A stretch of 64,000 nucleotides of DNA from positions 124,001-188,000 of the forward strand of contig BPKJ01000001.1 in NCBI GenBank assembly GCA_026005075.1, written 5' to 3'. Shown here piece after piece: positions 17,747-26,639 of this stretch. Each line of letters starts with the position of its first letter. The stretch's first letter is position 1. A program made the position numbers and the translations under genes. The notes below the pieces were generated by a model. It was not told the DNA's origin, made no database searches, and was given only the letters and a program-made list of their open reading frames with translations. This DNA is from Lysobacteraceae bacterium (GTDB taxonomy: Bacteria; Pseudomonadota; Gammaproteobacteria; Xanthomonadales; Xanthomonadaceae).

Positions 17747-20700
17747 TCAGAAGCGGTAGCGGAAGCCGATCTGCAGCGCCCAGCGGGACTCGGCCTGACG
17801 GTCCCTGCGGCCGAAGTCCTCCAGATTGACGAGGTCGTAGACGTAGCGCCCCGAGGCCGGGTCGATGCCCGCGAAGTTCACGAAGCTGCGCGCCTGACCG
17901 CCGTCGGACTGGAAGAAGATCTCGTCGATGTGGCCCCAGTCCTTGTTGATCAGGTTGCCGACATTGAGCACGTCGATCCAGATCTCGGAGCTGTGCCCTT
18001 CGAAGAAGCCGGGCAGTTCCTGCGAGACGCGGATGTCGACGCTGTTGACCCACGGCGAGAAGTGCGAGTTGCGGGGCACCACGCGACCGGCATAGCCGGC
18101 AAGGCCATTGCGGTTGACGATGTCCCAGAACGCGGCTTCCTCGGACGGATCGGTGAAGATCACGTCGCCCGGTCCCGAGGGAATGTAGAGCAGGTCGTTG
18201 CCGGCCTGGTTGTCGCCGTTGGCATCGTTGTTGAACACCCAGCTGTAGGGCTTTCCACGACGCCCCTCGTAGAAGGCCGCGAACTCGGTCTTGTAGCCAT
18301 CGAAGAAGGTATGGCGCACGCTGAAGGTGCCGATGATGCGGTCCTTGTTGACGTAGGCCGAGCGCGAGGCCACGTCGCTGCCGGGGTTGAGCGAGGCCAC
18401 GCTACGCCAGTTGGAGATCGCGCGCGAGGAGGTGAGTCCGCTGACCTCGTCGGCGTCGGTGTAGGCGTAGGACAGGCTCCAGCTGATGTCGCTGTCCTCG
18501 CTGTAGGGCTTGTTGATCGACAGGGTCAGCTGCTGGCCGTCACCCTTGCCGGTGCGGCGGGTCAGCAGGACGTCGTTGAAGCCCGCCACGTTGCCGTTGC
18601 GCGCGCCGCCGTTGAAGCGGTTCTGGCTGGCGTTGTAGCGGCTCGGATCGGTGCTGCCCCAGTAGAAGTTGCGCCCGTCCGGACCGGTGGCCAGGACCTG
18701 GCCGAGATTCAGGTGCTCGTAGTAGATGCCCGACTCGACCTCGGTGAAGATCACCTCGGCGCTGGCGGTGGCGCCCCACCACGGCAGCTCGTGGTCGAGC
18801 GCGAGATTCGCCTTCCACACCGAGGGCTGCTCGAGATCGCTCTGCACCACGTCGACGTCGGCGCGCGGACCGGAGCCCGCGGCGAACAGCGGCTGGTTGT
18901 CCGGATCCGCGGAGAACACCGGACCGCCGGTGCTTGGGCAGCTGGCGAAGCCGCCGGTGCCGCAGCCGTAGGCGACGATGGTCAGGCCGTTGTTGGTGAA
19001 CGGATTGGCCAGCCAGACGTTGGCCGCGGCACCCTGGAACAGACCCACGCCGCCGCGCAGCTGGGTCGGGCGTTCGGCGTCGAAGGTGTAGTTGAAGCCG
19101 AAGCGCGGCTGCAGCAGCTCATTGCCATCGATGGTGCCGTCGTTGCGGATGCCGAAGGCATCGAAGAACGCCTGGTTGAACGGCGGCTTCTCGTCGATCT
19201 GCGGGATGTCCAGACGCAGGCCGAAGTTCAGGGTCAGGTTGTAGTTGACGCTCCAGACGTCCTGCACGAACAGGCCGATGTTGTCGAGCGTGAAGTCCGC
19301 CGCGGCATCGTTGACGTTGCCGGTGGTGGAGGTACGGAAGCTGTACTCACGCAGCGGGCCGCCGTTGCGGAAGGCATCGAGGCTGGCGAAACGGTACCGG
19401 CCCAGGCTGGACTCGAGGAACAGGTTGAACACGTCGTTCGACTCGAAGTCCGCGCCGAACTTGACGTCATGCGCGCCGAGGAACAGGTTGCCGGCGAAGT
19501 AGGCGTTCAAGGTCTGCGTCTCGAGCCGGTTCGCATGCCGGAACTGCTCGGTGCCGAAGCGGACGTTGGCGCGACCGAAATCCACCTGCACCTGCGGCTG
19601 GCGGGCGAAGACCGAGGGCGCGCTCAGGTAGTCACGGTAGCCGACGCGCAACTCGGTGGAGAAGCTTTCCGACCAGTCCGAGAACAGCTGGAACACGTAG
19701 TTGTCGAACTCCTTCTCCTGGCTGTACCAGTAGCTGGACAGGGAGAGGAAGTTGGTGCCGAAGCCCGGCAGGATCGCCTCGCTCTGGTCGGTGGTCGACA
19801 CGCGCAGGGAGGCGCGGTGGTAATCGCTGATGTTCCAGTCGAAACGGGCCAGCCAGGTCTCGACCTCGGTGTCGAGCCCGCCCGGATTGAGGTCGCCCGG
19901 CTGGAAGCCGAAGCCCTGGGCGATGCCGATCACCTCGGCCAGCTGCGCGGAGCTGATGCCGTCGGTGGCGCGATCCAGCGGACCGCTGCCCAGATCCGGG
20001 CCCGGCGCGCTGATCTTGGTCTTGTCGTAGTTGAGGAAGAAGAACAGACGATCCTTCAGCAGCGGACCGCCGAAGGTGAAGCCGTAGGTCTCCTCCTGAT
20101 CGAAGCCGTTGAACTCCACGCCGCGGTCATCGGTCTTGCGCACCCAGTCGCCGTCGCGGTAAGTGCCGTAGACCGAGCCCTTGAACTCGTTGGTGCCCGA
20201 CCGGGTGACCGCATTGATGTTGGCGCCGGTGTAGCCGCGCTGCTCGACGCCGTAGTTGACGACGTTGATCTGCACCTCCTCGATCGCATCGAGCGAGATC
20301 GGCTGACGCAGGGTCGGCAGGTTGTTGGCCTCCAGACCGAAGGTGTCGTTGGTGGTTACCGAGTCGATGGTGATGCTGTTGAAGCGCGAGTTCTGGCCGA
20401 GGGCCGAGATCTCCGAGCGCTCCTTGTCGGTCTGCGAGATGCGCGGATCGAGGCGGGCGTAGTCCTGCAGATCGCGACGGATCGACGGCAGCTGGCGGAT
20501 GACCCCCTCGCCGATCGTGGTGCCCGCACCCATCGCGTCCGGCGAGAAGATGCTCGACTGGGCGCTGGCCACCACCTCGATCTGCTCCAGCTGCTGGGTG
20601 GCCGGCTCCAGGAACAGGCTGGCATTGCCCACCTGACCGAGCTGCAGGAACAGGTTCTCGGTCGATTTCGACTGGTAGCCATCGGCCGTGACCACGACCG

Positions 20701-20950
20701 TGTAGGGGCCACCGACGCGCAGGCCGCGGGCGCTGTAGCGGCCGTTCTCGTCGGTGCGCGTACGGCTGACCGTGCCGGAAGCGGTATGGGTGATGATCAC
20801 CTCCGCATTGGCGATCGGTGCGCCGTCGTTGCCGACGACGATGCCCTGCAGCGCAGAGGAGGTCTGCTGGGCGAACGCGGGGGCGGCGGCGAGGGCGACG
20901 GCCAGGCCGAGGGCGAGGCGCGAGCGCGGAAGCAGGCGACGATGGCTCAT
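17747..20950 (-). CDS. Oar-like TonB-dependent receptor with N-terminal carboxypeptidase-regulatory domain
   Basis: 1067 residues. The signal peptide ends PAFAQQ. An Ig-like carboxypeptidase-regulatory domain (about 25-110, LQGIVVGNDGAPIANAEV) precedes a plug (about 125-260, IDSVTTNDTFGLEANNLP, INAVTRSGTNEFKGSVYG) and a long outer-membrane beta-barrel ending in aromatic QIGFRYRF. This is the Oar group, common in xanthomonads and myxobacteria; some members export or import proteins and peptides. The substrate here is unknown. The ATG follows AAGGAAAATTCC. The 209-base upstream gap contains GTTAAC-type palindromes and CCGGTT direct repeats but no obvious Fur box, so iron control is not supported. 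It is a single-gene unit with its own terminator. Confidence 0.9.
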   Translation of the reverse strand: MSHRRLLPRSRLALGLAVALAAAPAFAQQTSSALQGIVVGNDGAPIANAEVIITHTASGTVSRTRTDENGRYSARGLRVGGPYTVVVTADGYQSKSTENLFLQLGQVGNASLFLEPATQQLEQIEVVASAQSSIFSPDAMGAGTTIGEGVIRQLPSIRRDLQDYARLDPRISQTDKERSEISALGQNSRFNSITIDSVTTNDTFGLEANNLPTLRQPISLDAIEEVQINVVNYGVEQRGYTGANINAVTRSGTNEFKGSVYGTYRDGDWVRKTDDRGVEFNGFDQEETYGFTFGGPLLKDRLFFFLNYDKTKISAPGPDLGSGPLDRATDGISSAQLAEVIGIAQGFGFQPGDLNPGGLDTEVETWLARFDWNISDYHRASLRVSTTDQSEAILPGFGTNFLSLSSYWYSQEKEFDNYVFQLFSDWSESFSTELRVGYRDYLSAPSVFARQPQVQVDFGRANVRFGTEQFRHANRLETQTLNAYFAGNLFLGAHDVKFGADFESNDVFNLFLESSLGRYRFASLDAFRNGGPLREYSFRTSTTGNVNDAAADFTLDNIGLFVQDVWSVNYNLTLNFGLRLDIPQIDEKPPFNQAFFDAFGIRNDGTIDGNELLQPRFGFNYTFDAERPTQLRGGVGLFQGAAANVWLANPFTNNGLTIVAYGCGTGGFASCPSTGGPVFSADPDNQPLFAAGSGPRADVDVVQSDLEQPSVWKANLALDHELPWWGATASAEVIFTEVESGIYYEHLNLGQVLATGPDGRNFYWGSTDPSRYNASQNRFNGGARNGNVAGFNDVLLTRRTGKGDGQQLTLSINKPYSEDSDISWSLSYAYTDADEVSGLTSSRAISNWRSVASLNPGSDVASRSAYVNKDRIIGTFSVRHTFFDGYKTEFAAFYEGRRGKPYSWVFNNDANGDNQAGNDLLYIPSGPGDVIFTDPSEEAAFWDIVNRNGLAGYAGRVVPRNSHFSPWVNSVDIRVSQELPGFFEGHSSEIWIDVLNVGNLINKDWGHIDEIFFQSDGGQARSFVNFAGIDPASGRYVYDLVNLEDFGRRDRQAESRWALQIGFRYRF

Positions 20951-21159
20951 GGAATTTTCCTTGGACTGTCTGGAGAACGATGGAAACGGATCCGGCAATC
21001 CGACCGGCCCCCACCCGTTACCCGGGTGCGCGGGGACCGTTCGCATTCGACGCCCGGCGGGGCAATCCGGCCCGACGCGGGTTAACCGCAGTTTAACATG
21101 CTATGCAGCGCCGGTTACAGTCCGGTTGCAGCGGGGATTTCCCCAACGGCAGCCCGCGA

Positions 21160-21750
21160 TCAGGGCTGCCTCAGGTAGGCCGCCACGCCGTCGAGGAGCA
21201 TCTGCACCGACAGCGCGACGAGCAGCATGCCCATCAGCCGTTCGAGGGCCATCAGGGCACGGTCACCGAGCCAGCGGTAGAGGGCGGTGGCCGAGAACAG
21301 GATCACCGCCGTGCCCAGCCACGCGATCAGCAGGGCAAGGCTCCAGTCCGCGGTGCGGTTGGGGTCGCTGTTGGCCATCAGCATCACCGCGGCGATGCCG
21401 CTCGGCCCCGCGATCAGCGGTATCGCCAGCGGGACGATGAAGGGCTCGCCGGCGGGGGTGTCGCCGAACATCGGCCGCTCGCCGGGAAAGATCATCCGCA
21501 GCCCGATCAGGAACAGGATGATCCCGCCCGCGATCGAGATCGACTCCTGGCGCAGCTGCATCAAGCGCAGCAGGTCGGCACCGAAGAACAGGAAGACGAG
21601 CAGCACCAGCAGGGCGATCAGCAGCTCGCGCGCCAGCACCCAGCGCCTGCGCGCCGGCGGCAGCGGGCGCAACTGGCTCAGGAACACCGGGATGTTGCCG
21701 AGCGGATCGAGGATCATGAACAACAGGATGGCGGCAGCGACCGTGCTCAT
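21160..21750 (-). CDS. MarC-family integral membrane protein
   Basis: 196 residues with about six hydrophobic segments. MSTVAAAILLFMILDPLGNIPVF at the N-terminus and PLAIPLIAGPSGIAAVMLM in the middle carry the DPxGNxP and P-L-IAGPG-type motifs of the MarC/YhgN family. The family resembles transporters, but no substrate is firmly established, and the old link to multiple antibiotic resistance was not supported. The start overlaps the SDR stop by four bases (ATGA), so the two are probably translated together with grxD as an operon. Confidence 0.88.
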   Translation of the reverse strand: MSTVAAAILLFMILDPLGNIPVFLSQLRPLPPARRRWVLARELLIALLVLLVFLFFGADLLRLMQLRQESISIAGGIILFLIGLRMIFPGERPMFGDTPAGEPFIVPLAIPLIAGPSGIAAVMLMANSDPNRTADWSLALLIAWLGTAVILFSATALYRWLGDRALMALERLMGMLLVALSVQMLLDGVAAYLRQP

Positions 21751-22493
21751 GCCCGCCCCTCCAGCTCGCTGACCGCGCCACGGCGGAAAGCCGTCGCATC
21801 CGCGAGCGCGGTGACGAAGGCGGCCGCGTAGACCTCCGGGGCGGGCCAGCGGCCGGGGTCCTCGGCAAAGTAGGCCCGCGCCCGCAGCGGCGTCCGCATC
21901 GGCCCCGGACGCAGACCGTGCACGCGGACCGGGGTGTTCTCCAGCTCGTCGCCAAGCTGGGCCACCCAGGCCGCGCGCGCCGCCTGCGCGGCGGGGTAGG
22001 CGCCCCAGTAGGCCCGTGCGCAGCGCCGAGGATCGTCCACCGCCACCACCACGGCCGCATCCTCGGCCTCCTGCAGCAGAGGCAGGCAGGCCTGGGTGAG
22101 CAGCATCGGCGCGGTCAGGTTGACGTGCAGGCTGCGCACCAGGTCCTCGGGCGGAATCGAGGCAAAGGAGCTCAGTCCGCGGAACTCGGCCGCCGCGTGC
22201 ACGATGCCGTCCAGCCGCCCGCATTCGCGGCGAATCGCCGCGGCCATGGCCTCGTAGTCGGCAGGCCCCGCCCCCTCGAGGTCGAGCGGATAGAGGGCCG
22301 GCTCGGGGCCGCCCGCGGCCTGGATCGCGTCGTAGATCCGGTTGAGTTTCGGAACCCGCCGCCCGAGCAGCACCACCACCGCCCCCGCCGCGGCAGCCTG
22401 GCGCGCACAGCAGGCCCCCAGGCCGCCGTGCGCACCGACCACCAGCACCACACGGCCGGCGAGAGGCCCGGCCACGCCGCTTGCCTCAGTCAC
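21747..22493 (-). CDS. Short-chain dehydrogenase-like protein with degenerate active site (YciK-like)
   Basis: 248 residues with a Rossmann fold. The nucleotide-binding GAHGGLG (about residue 20) and the LDGIVHAAAEFRGLS segment resemble YciK-type SDRs. At the catalytic site, where relatives read roughly Ser...YAVSK, this protein has AVDDPRR...YWGAYPAAQAA. The Ser and the catalytic Lys are therefore absent (Lys to Gln). It may bind a dinucleotide without normal SDR catalysis. The GTG start overlaps the grxD stop by eight bases, and the stop overlaps marC. The operon grxD-SDR-marC runs leftward. Confidence 0.82.
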   Translation of the reverse strand: MTEASGVAGPLAGRVVLVVGAHGGLGACCARQAAAAGAVVVLLGRRVPKLNRIYDAIQAAGGPEPALYPLDLEGAGPADYEAMAAAIRRECGRLDGIVHAAAEFRGLSSFASIPPEDLVRSLHVNLTAPMLLTQACLPLLQEAEDAAVVVAVDDPRRCARAYWGAYPAAQAARAAWVAQLGDELENTPVRVHGLRPGPMRTPLRARAYFAEDPGRWPAPEVYAAAFVTALADATAFRRGAVSELEGRA

Positions 22494-22806
22494 CCCGCTG
22501 TGCCTCGGCCACCATCCGCTGGAGCTCCCCTTGCTCGTGGAGCTCGACGGTGATGTCGCAGCCGCCGATCAGCTCGCCCTTGATGAACAGCTGGGGGAAG
22601 GTGGGCCAGTCGGAGAAGCGCGGCAGCTGGGCACGGATCTCGGGGTCGGCCAGCACGTTGACGGCATGGAAGTCCGCGCCGCAGGCACGCAGGACCTCGA
22701 CCGCGCGGGCGGAGAACCCGCACATCGGGAACTGCGGCGTTCCCTTCATGAACAGCACGACCGGATGCGAGGCCACGATCTGGCGGATCCGTTCCTTGGC
22801 GGACAT
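22486..22806 (-). CDS. grxD: Monothiol glutaredoxin, Grx4 family
   Basis: 106 residues with the CGFS active site ([12 protein letters not shown]) and the glutathione-binding motifs WPTFPQLF and GGCDI. Monothiol CGFS glutaredoxins bind a [2Fe-2S] cluster with glutathione and deliver it in iron-sulfur assembly. The ATG giving MSAKERIRQ has GAGGAG upstream; a GTG six bases further upstream is less likely. It is the first gene of a three-gene operon and is divergent from sodB. Pairing of grxD and sodB is often seen in gammaproteobacteria. Confidence 0.96.
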   Translation of the reverse strand: MSAKERIRQIVASHPVVLFMKGTPQFPMCGFSARAVEVLRACGADFHAVNVLADPEIRAQLPRFSDWPTFPQLFIKGELIGGCDITVELHEQGELQRMVAEAQRGD

Positions 22807-22961
22807 GGGCACTCCTCAGCAAAGCTTGGCAGGGCTGGACCGACTCGCCCAGCCCGGACGCCGGACTTGCTACCATTTTCCCACATCCACCGGAGCCGCG
22901 CCGCGAGCGCGACGCCGCTTCGACCCTCGCAATCTCCACCGCCACCCAGCCAGGAGGATCC

Positions 22962-23540
22962 ATGGCCATCGAACTGCCACCGCTTCCCTACGCCCGTGAT
23001 GCCCTCGAGCCGCACATCTCGGCCGAGACCATCGACTACCACTACGGCAAGCACCATCAGGCCTACGTGACCAACCTGAACAACCTGATCCAGGGCACCG
23101 AGCACGAGCACGCCGACCTCGAGACCATCATCCGCAACTCGAGCGGCGGGCTGTTCAACAATGCCGCCCAGGTCTGGAACCACACCTTCTACTGGAACTG
23201 CATGAAGCCGGGCGGCGGCGGCGAGCCGGGCGGCAAGCTGGCCGAGGCGATCCAGGCCGCGTTCGGCTCGTTCGCCGCGTTCAAGGAAGCCTTCACCAAG
23301 GCCGCCGTCGGCACCTTCGGTTCGGGCTGGGCCTGGCTGGTCCAGCGGCCGGATGGCAGCCTGGGCATCGTCTCCACCTCCAACGCGGCCACGCCGCTGA
23401 CCGGCCCGGACACGCCGCTGCTGACCTGCGACGTCTGGGAGCATGCCTACTACATCGACTACCGCAACGCACGCCCGAAGTACGTCGAGGCCTTCTGGAA
23501 CCTCGTGAACTGGGACTTCGTCGCCGCGCGGATGAAGTGA
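22962..23540 (+). CDS. sodB: Superoxide dismutase, iron type
   Basis: 192 residues. Metal ligands are visible as His in [12 protein letters not shown], His in [11 protein letters not shown], and Asp and His in [12 protein letters not shown]. The Gln in [13 protein letters not shown] and the [10 protein letters not shown] context favour the iron enzyme over the manganese one. It converts superoxide to oxygen and peroxide in the cytoplasm. The ATG follows AGGAGG. In the 155-base gap to divergent grxD there is a TACCAT at 22871-22876 that may serve as a -10, without a good -35. A strong hairpin follows the stop. Confidence 0.97.
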   Translation: MAIELPPLPYARDALEPHISAETIDYHYGKHHQAYVTNLNNLIQGTEHEHADLETIIRNSSGGLFNNAAQVWNHTFYWNCMKPGGGGEPGGKLAEAIQAAFGSFAAFKEAFTKAAVGTFGSGWAWLVQRPDGSLGIVSTSNAATPLTGPDTPLLTCDVWEHAYYIDYRNARPKYVEAFWNLVNWDFVAARMK

Positions 23541-23550
23541 ACCCGGGCGG

Positions 23551-23576
23551 GCCCGGGGGCGAGCCCGCCCCCGGGC
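23551..23576. terminator. Strong GC hairpin between convergent sodB and GGDEF/EAL gene
   Basis: GCCCGGGGGCG pairs perfectly with CGCCCCCGGGC around a 4-base loop. No T tract follows on either strand, so it may act as a 3'-end stabiliser or a non-canonical terminator for both genes. Confidence 0.5.
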
Positions 23577-23583
23577 GCGCTCC

Positions 23584-25701
23584 TCATTCCGCGGCAAGGT
23601 GCCGGGCGTCGAACTCGCCCCCCGGCAGCGGACGCCCGAGCCAGAAGCCCTGCGCGTAGTCGCAGCCGCGCTCGCGCAGCAGCTCGAACTGGGCCTCGGA
23701 CTCCACCCCCTCGGCCACCACCGTGACTCCGAGCGAGTGGGCCATGGCGATGATCGCCGAGGTAAGGGCCAGATCCCCGGGATCGCGCAGCAGGTCGAAC
23801 ACGAAGCTCTTGTCGATCTTGACGCCGTCCACCGGGACCCGGCGCAGGTGGCTCAGACCGGAGAACCCGGTGCCGAAGTCGTCCAGCCAGATCCTCACGC
23901 CCATGGCGCGCAGCCGCTCGACCAGCTCGGCGACCTGCTCCTCGTCGCTCATGACCGCCGTCTCGGTGAGCTCGAGGTGCAGGCGCTGCGCGGGCAGCCC
24001 CGTGGCCTCCAGCACCGCCGCCACCTCCTCCACCAGCCCCGACTGGCGGAGCTGCACCGCCGAGAGGTTGACCGACACGAACGGCGCCCGACCCTCCACG
24101 TCGCGCCATCCCGCGGCGGCCCGGCAGGCGGCGTGGAGCACCTCGCGCCCGATCGACGCGATGAGGCCGGTACGCTCCGCCACCGCGACGAACACCGAAG
24201 GCGGAACCTTGCCCAGCACCGGGTGGTGCCAGCGCAGCAGGCTCTCGGCGCCGGCAAGGCGGCGGTCGGCGAGGTCGTAGATCGGCTGGAAGCTCAGACT
24301 CAGCTCGCCCCTCGACCAGGCCCCGCGGAGGGCCTGCTCCATCTGCGCGCTCTCGGCCACCGCGCGGTCCATCGCCGCGTGGAAGAAGCGCACACAGCCG
24401 CGCCCGGCCAGCTTGGCCTGGTACATCGCGAGATCACCCGCCTTGAGCAGCGACCTCGCCTCCGCGGCATCCTGGGGAAACCGCGTGATGCCGATCGAGG
24501 CGCCCAGGAAGACCGGCTGACCGTGCACGTGAAACGGATCCTTGAGAGCCTGCAGAAGGCCCTCGGCAAAGCTTCGCACGCGGTCGTGCTCGACGCCGCC
24601 GCCGGCCAGGACCACGAACTCGTCGCCGCCCAGACGGGCGAGCTGGGCCCCTTCCCAGGCGCTCTCCACGCCTGCCGTCAACCGAGCGGCGACCTGTTCC
24701 AGCACCTGGTCGCCGGCATCGTGGCCCATGGCGTCATTGATCCGCTTGAAGCCGTCGAGATCGATGAACAGCAGGGCCAGCGACTCGCCGGCCGCACGCG
24801 CCGCGGCCATCCGCTGCTCCAGCCGCTCGCGGAAGGCCAGCCGGTTGGCCAGCCCGGTCAAGGGATCGGTGTAGGCCAGCCGCAGCACCTCGCGGTCGTG
24901 CCGCGCCAGCGCCTGCGCCATCCTGGTGAACGCACGCTCAAGGTCGCCGATCTCGTCGCCGCGCCGACCCGGCAGGCGGACGTCGTGGTTGCCCTGCCCG
25001 ACCTCGCGCGCCGCCACCGCGAGGGCACGGATCGGGCCGAGCACGCGACGCTCGAGCTGGAACAGCAGAACCCCGCCGCCGGCCACCAGCAGGGCCGCCA
25101 CCGCGGCCAGCAGCTGCACCACGGCCCCTCGATCGGCCTCGGCGCGCGCGGACAGGTCCGCCAGCATGGCACGCTCGACCTGTTCCACGTCCTGCCGCGA
25201 CAATCCCACGCGGACACCGCCAAGCCGCTCGTCACCGATCCGGATCGGCATCGCCGCCTCCAGTCGCCGGCGGTCCTGCTGGAAGAGCAGCCCACGGGCG
25301 TGAAGCGCGGCCGGCGCGAGGGGATCGTCCATGTCGGCCCCGAAACCCTCGATGGCACGCGAGCCGTCGTGCAGGATCCGGCCCCGCGCATCGAACACCA
25401 GCACGTAGTCCACGCCGGGCAGACTGCGCACCGAGCGCACCACCTCGCCCACCTGGGCGAGATCGAAGTAGTAGACGGGGTTGACCAGCGCGCGGGCGAG
25501 CATGCGCGCCATGGACTCCGCGCGCTGGCGCAGGCCCTCGTCGAGCTGTGCGCGGGCGATCTGCGCGGTCTCCTCGACCAGCGCATCGTGGCTGCTCCGA
25601 TGCCGCACCGCGAGCATCCACAAAAGCAGCAGGAGCAGCAGCCCGGAGACGGCGAGCAAGCCCAGCACCTGCCATCGTAATCCGGTCGGCAGCCGCATCA
25701 T
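23584..25701 (-). CDS. Membrane GGDEF/EAL protein with periplasmic sensor and HAMP
   Basis: 705 residues. Membrane segments near 10-30 and 195-215 bracket a periplasmic region of about 160 residues; a HAMP domain follows (RRVLGPIRALAVAAREVGQG), then GGDEF (about 280-440, intact RLGGDEFVVL) and EAL (about 455-700). In the EAL domain the signature is ESL rather than EAL, but ELTET, DDFGTGFSGLSHL, KIDKSF, VAEGVE and QGFWLGRPL are all present, so phosphodiesterase activity is plausible. It makes or degrades c-di-GMP. Its start overlaps the stop of a PhnD-like periplasmic binding protein, which suggests that the binding protein controls the sensor, as NspS does with MbaA in Vibrio. Confidence 0.9.
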   Translation of the reverse strand: MMRLPTGLRWQVLGLLAVSGLLLLLLLWMLAVRHRSSHDALVEETAQIARAQLDEGLRQRAESMARMLARALVNPVYYFDLAQVGEVVRSVRSLPGVDYVLVFDARGRILHDGSRAIEGFGADMDDPLAPAALHARGLLFQQDRRRLEAAMPIRIGDERLGGVRVGLSRQDVEQVERAMLADLSARAEADRGAVVQLLAAVAALLVAGGGVLLFQLERRVLGPIRALAVAAREVGQGNHDVRLPGRRGDEIGDLERAFTRMAQALARHDREVLRLAYTDPLTGLANRLAFRERLEQRMAAARAAGESLALLFIDLDGFKRINDAMGHDAGDQVLEQVAARLTAGVESAWEGAQLARLGGDEFVVLAGGGVEHDRVRSFAEGLLQALKDPFHVHGQPVFLGASIGITRFPQDAAEARSLLKAGDLAMYQAKLAGRGCVRFFHAAMDRAVAESAQMEQALRGAWSRGELSLSFQPIYDLADRRLAGAESLLRWHHPVLGKVPPSVFVAVAERTGLIASIGREVLHAACRAAAGWRDVEGRAPFVSVNLSAVQLRQSGLVEEVAAVLEATGLPAQRLHLELTETAVMSDEEQVAELVERLRAMGVRIWLDDFGTGFSGLSHLRRVPVDGVKIDKSFVFDLLRDPGDLALTSAIIAMAHSLGVTVVAEGVESEAQFELLRERGCDYAQGFWLGRPLPGGEFDARHLAAE

Positions 25702-26639
25702 TCCAGTCGCTCCCGCACCTGCACCACGACCTCCCGCAGCCTGCGCAGCTCCGCCTCCTGTCGCGCGTCGGGCACGAAGAAGCCGTCGCTGGAGAAGAAG
25801 CGCCGCAGCGGCTCCCGTGCCGCCGGGTCCGAAGCCGCGGCAAGGAGGATCGCGCGCAGCCGTTCCACCCGCCGCGCGGACAGCCCCGCGCGGACGATCT
25901 CCAGCCCGCGCGGGAAGAGTTCCGAGCGCGCGAGCACCACGAGGTCCTGCCGGACCGGCTCCGGGATGCGGTCGAGGTCGTTCCAGTCCAGGTCGCTGAG
26001 CGCCCCGGCGTCCACCAGCCGCTTGTGCACCCAGGCCGCCACGTTGACCTCAGACCTTGCAAACAGGTAGCCCACCCGGCCCGGCTCGGGCCGGTCGGTG
26101 GGCGAGAGCAGGATCTCCATCCCGAGTCCGGCGTCCAGCAGCATGGCAGCGGGCAGGTAATAGCCGGTGGTGGAGGTCGCGTTCTGGAAGGCGATGCTGC
26201 ACCCGGCGAGGTCGGCCAGCGCGGTCAGCCCGCGGTCGCGGCGCACCACGATCAGGCTGCGGTACTCGGCCACGCCGTTGCGGCGGGCGCCGAGCAGGAT
26301 CTGCCCCCCAGCCTGCTCGAGCAGCAGCAGGGCGGCCGCCGAGGTTTCGGTGATCCAGTCCACCCGTCCGCGGCGCAGATAGCTGGCCATCTGGCGCAGG
26401 TCCCTGGCCATCAGCACGCGGCCGCGGCGCACCCCGAGATCGGCCATGCGTGGCACGACGTAGTCGAGGATCGCCCGCAGCGAGGCGTGGTGGGCGGCCG
26501 GATCATCGCTGATCCGCCCCAGCACCAGTTCCTCGCCCTCCCCGTCCGACCCCGTGGCGCGGGGCTCCTGCGCCTGCAGCCATGGCGGAACCCCGAGCAG
26601 GACCAGCAGCCAGACCGCAATGCGCAGCCGGCGCCTCAT
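25698..26639 (-). CDS. PhnD-like periplasmic substrate-binding protein, putative c-di-GMP signalling partner
   Basis: 313 residues with a signal peptide ([20 protein letters not shown]...AQ). GRVLMARDLRQMASYLRRGRVDWITETSAAALLLLEQ and SLIVVRRDRGLTALADLAGCSIAFQNATSTTGYYLPA are typical of phosphonate/phosphate ABC binding proteins of the PhnD group. No permease or ATPase gene is nearby. Instead the gene overlaps a membrane GGDEF/EAL gene downstream and trmJ upstream (ATGA). I infer that it senses a small anionic ligand and acts on the neighbouring enzyme rather than in transport. Confidence 0.82.
   Translation of the reverse strand: MRRRLRIAVWLLVLLGVPPWLQAQEPRATGSDGEGEELVLGRISDDPAAHHASLRAILDYVVPRMADLGVRRGRVLMARDLRQMASYLRRGRVDWITETSAAALLLLEQAGGQILLGARRNGVAEYRSLIVVRRDRGLTALADLAGCSIAFQNATSTTGYYLPAAMLLDAGLGMEILLSPTDRPEPGRVGYLFARSEVNVAAWVHKRLVDAGALSDLDWNDLDRIPEPVRQDLVVLARSELFPRGLEIVRAGLSARRVERLRAILLAAASDPAAREPLRRFFSSDGFFVPDARQEAELRRLREVVVQVRERLE

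Noticed and set aside
17726-21085. A long plus-strand open frame opposite the TonB receptor
   Set aside because: It lacks motifs, while the minus frame shows signal peptide, plug and barrel. It is a shadow caused by high GC.
21160-21750. marC as an antibiotic resistance determinant
   Set aside because: The family's link to resistance has not been supported; only a membrane protein can be claimed.
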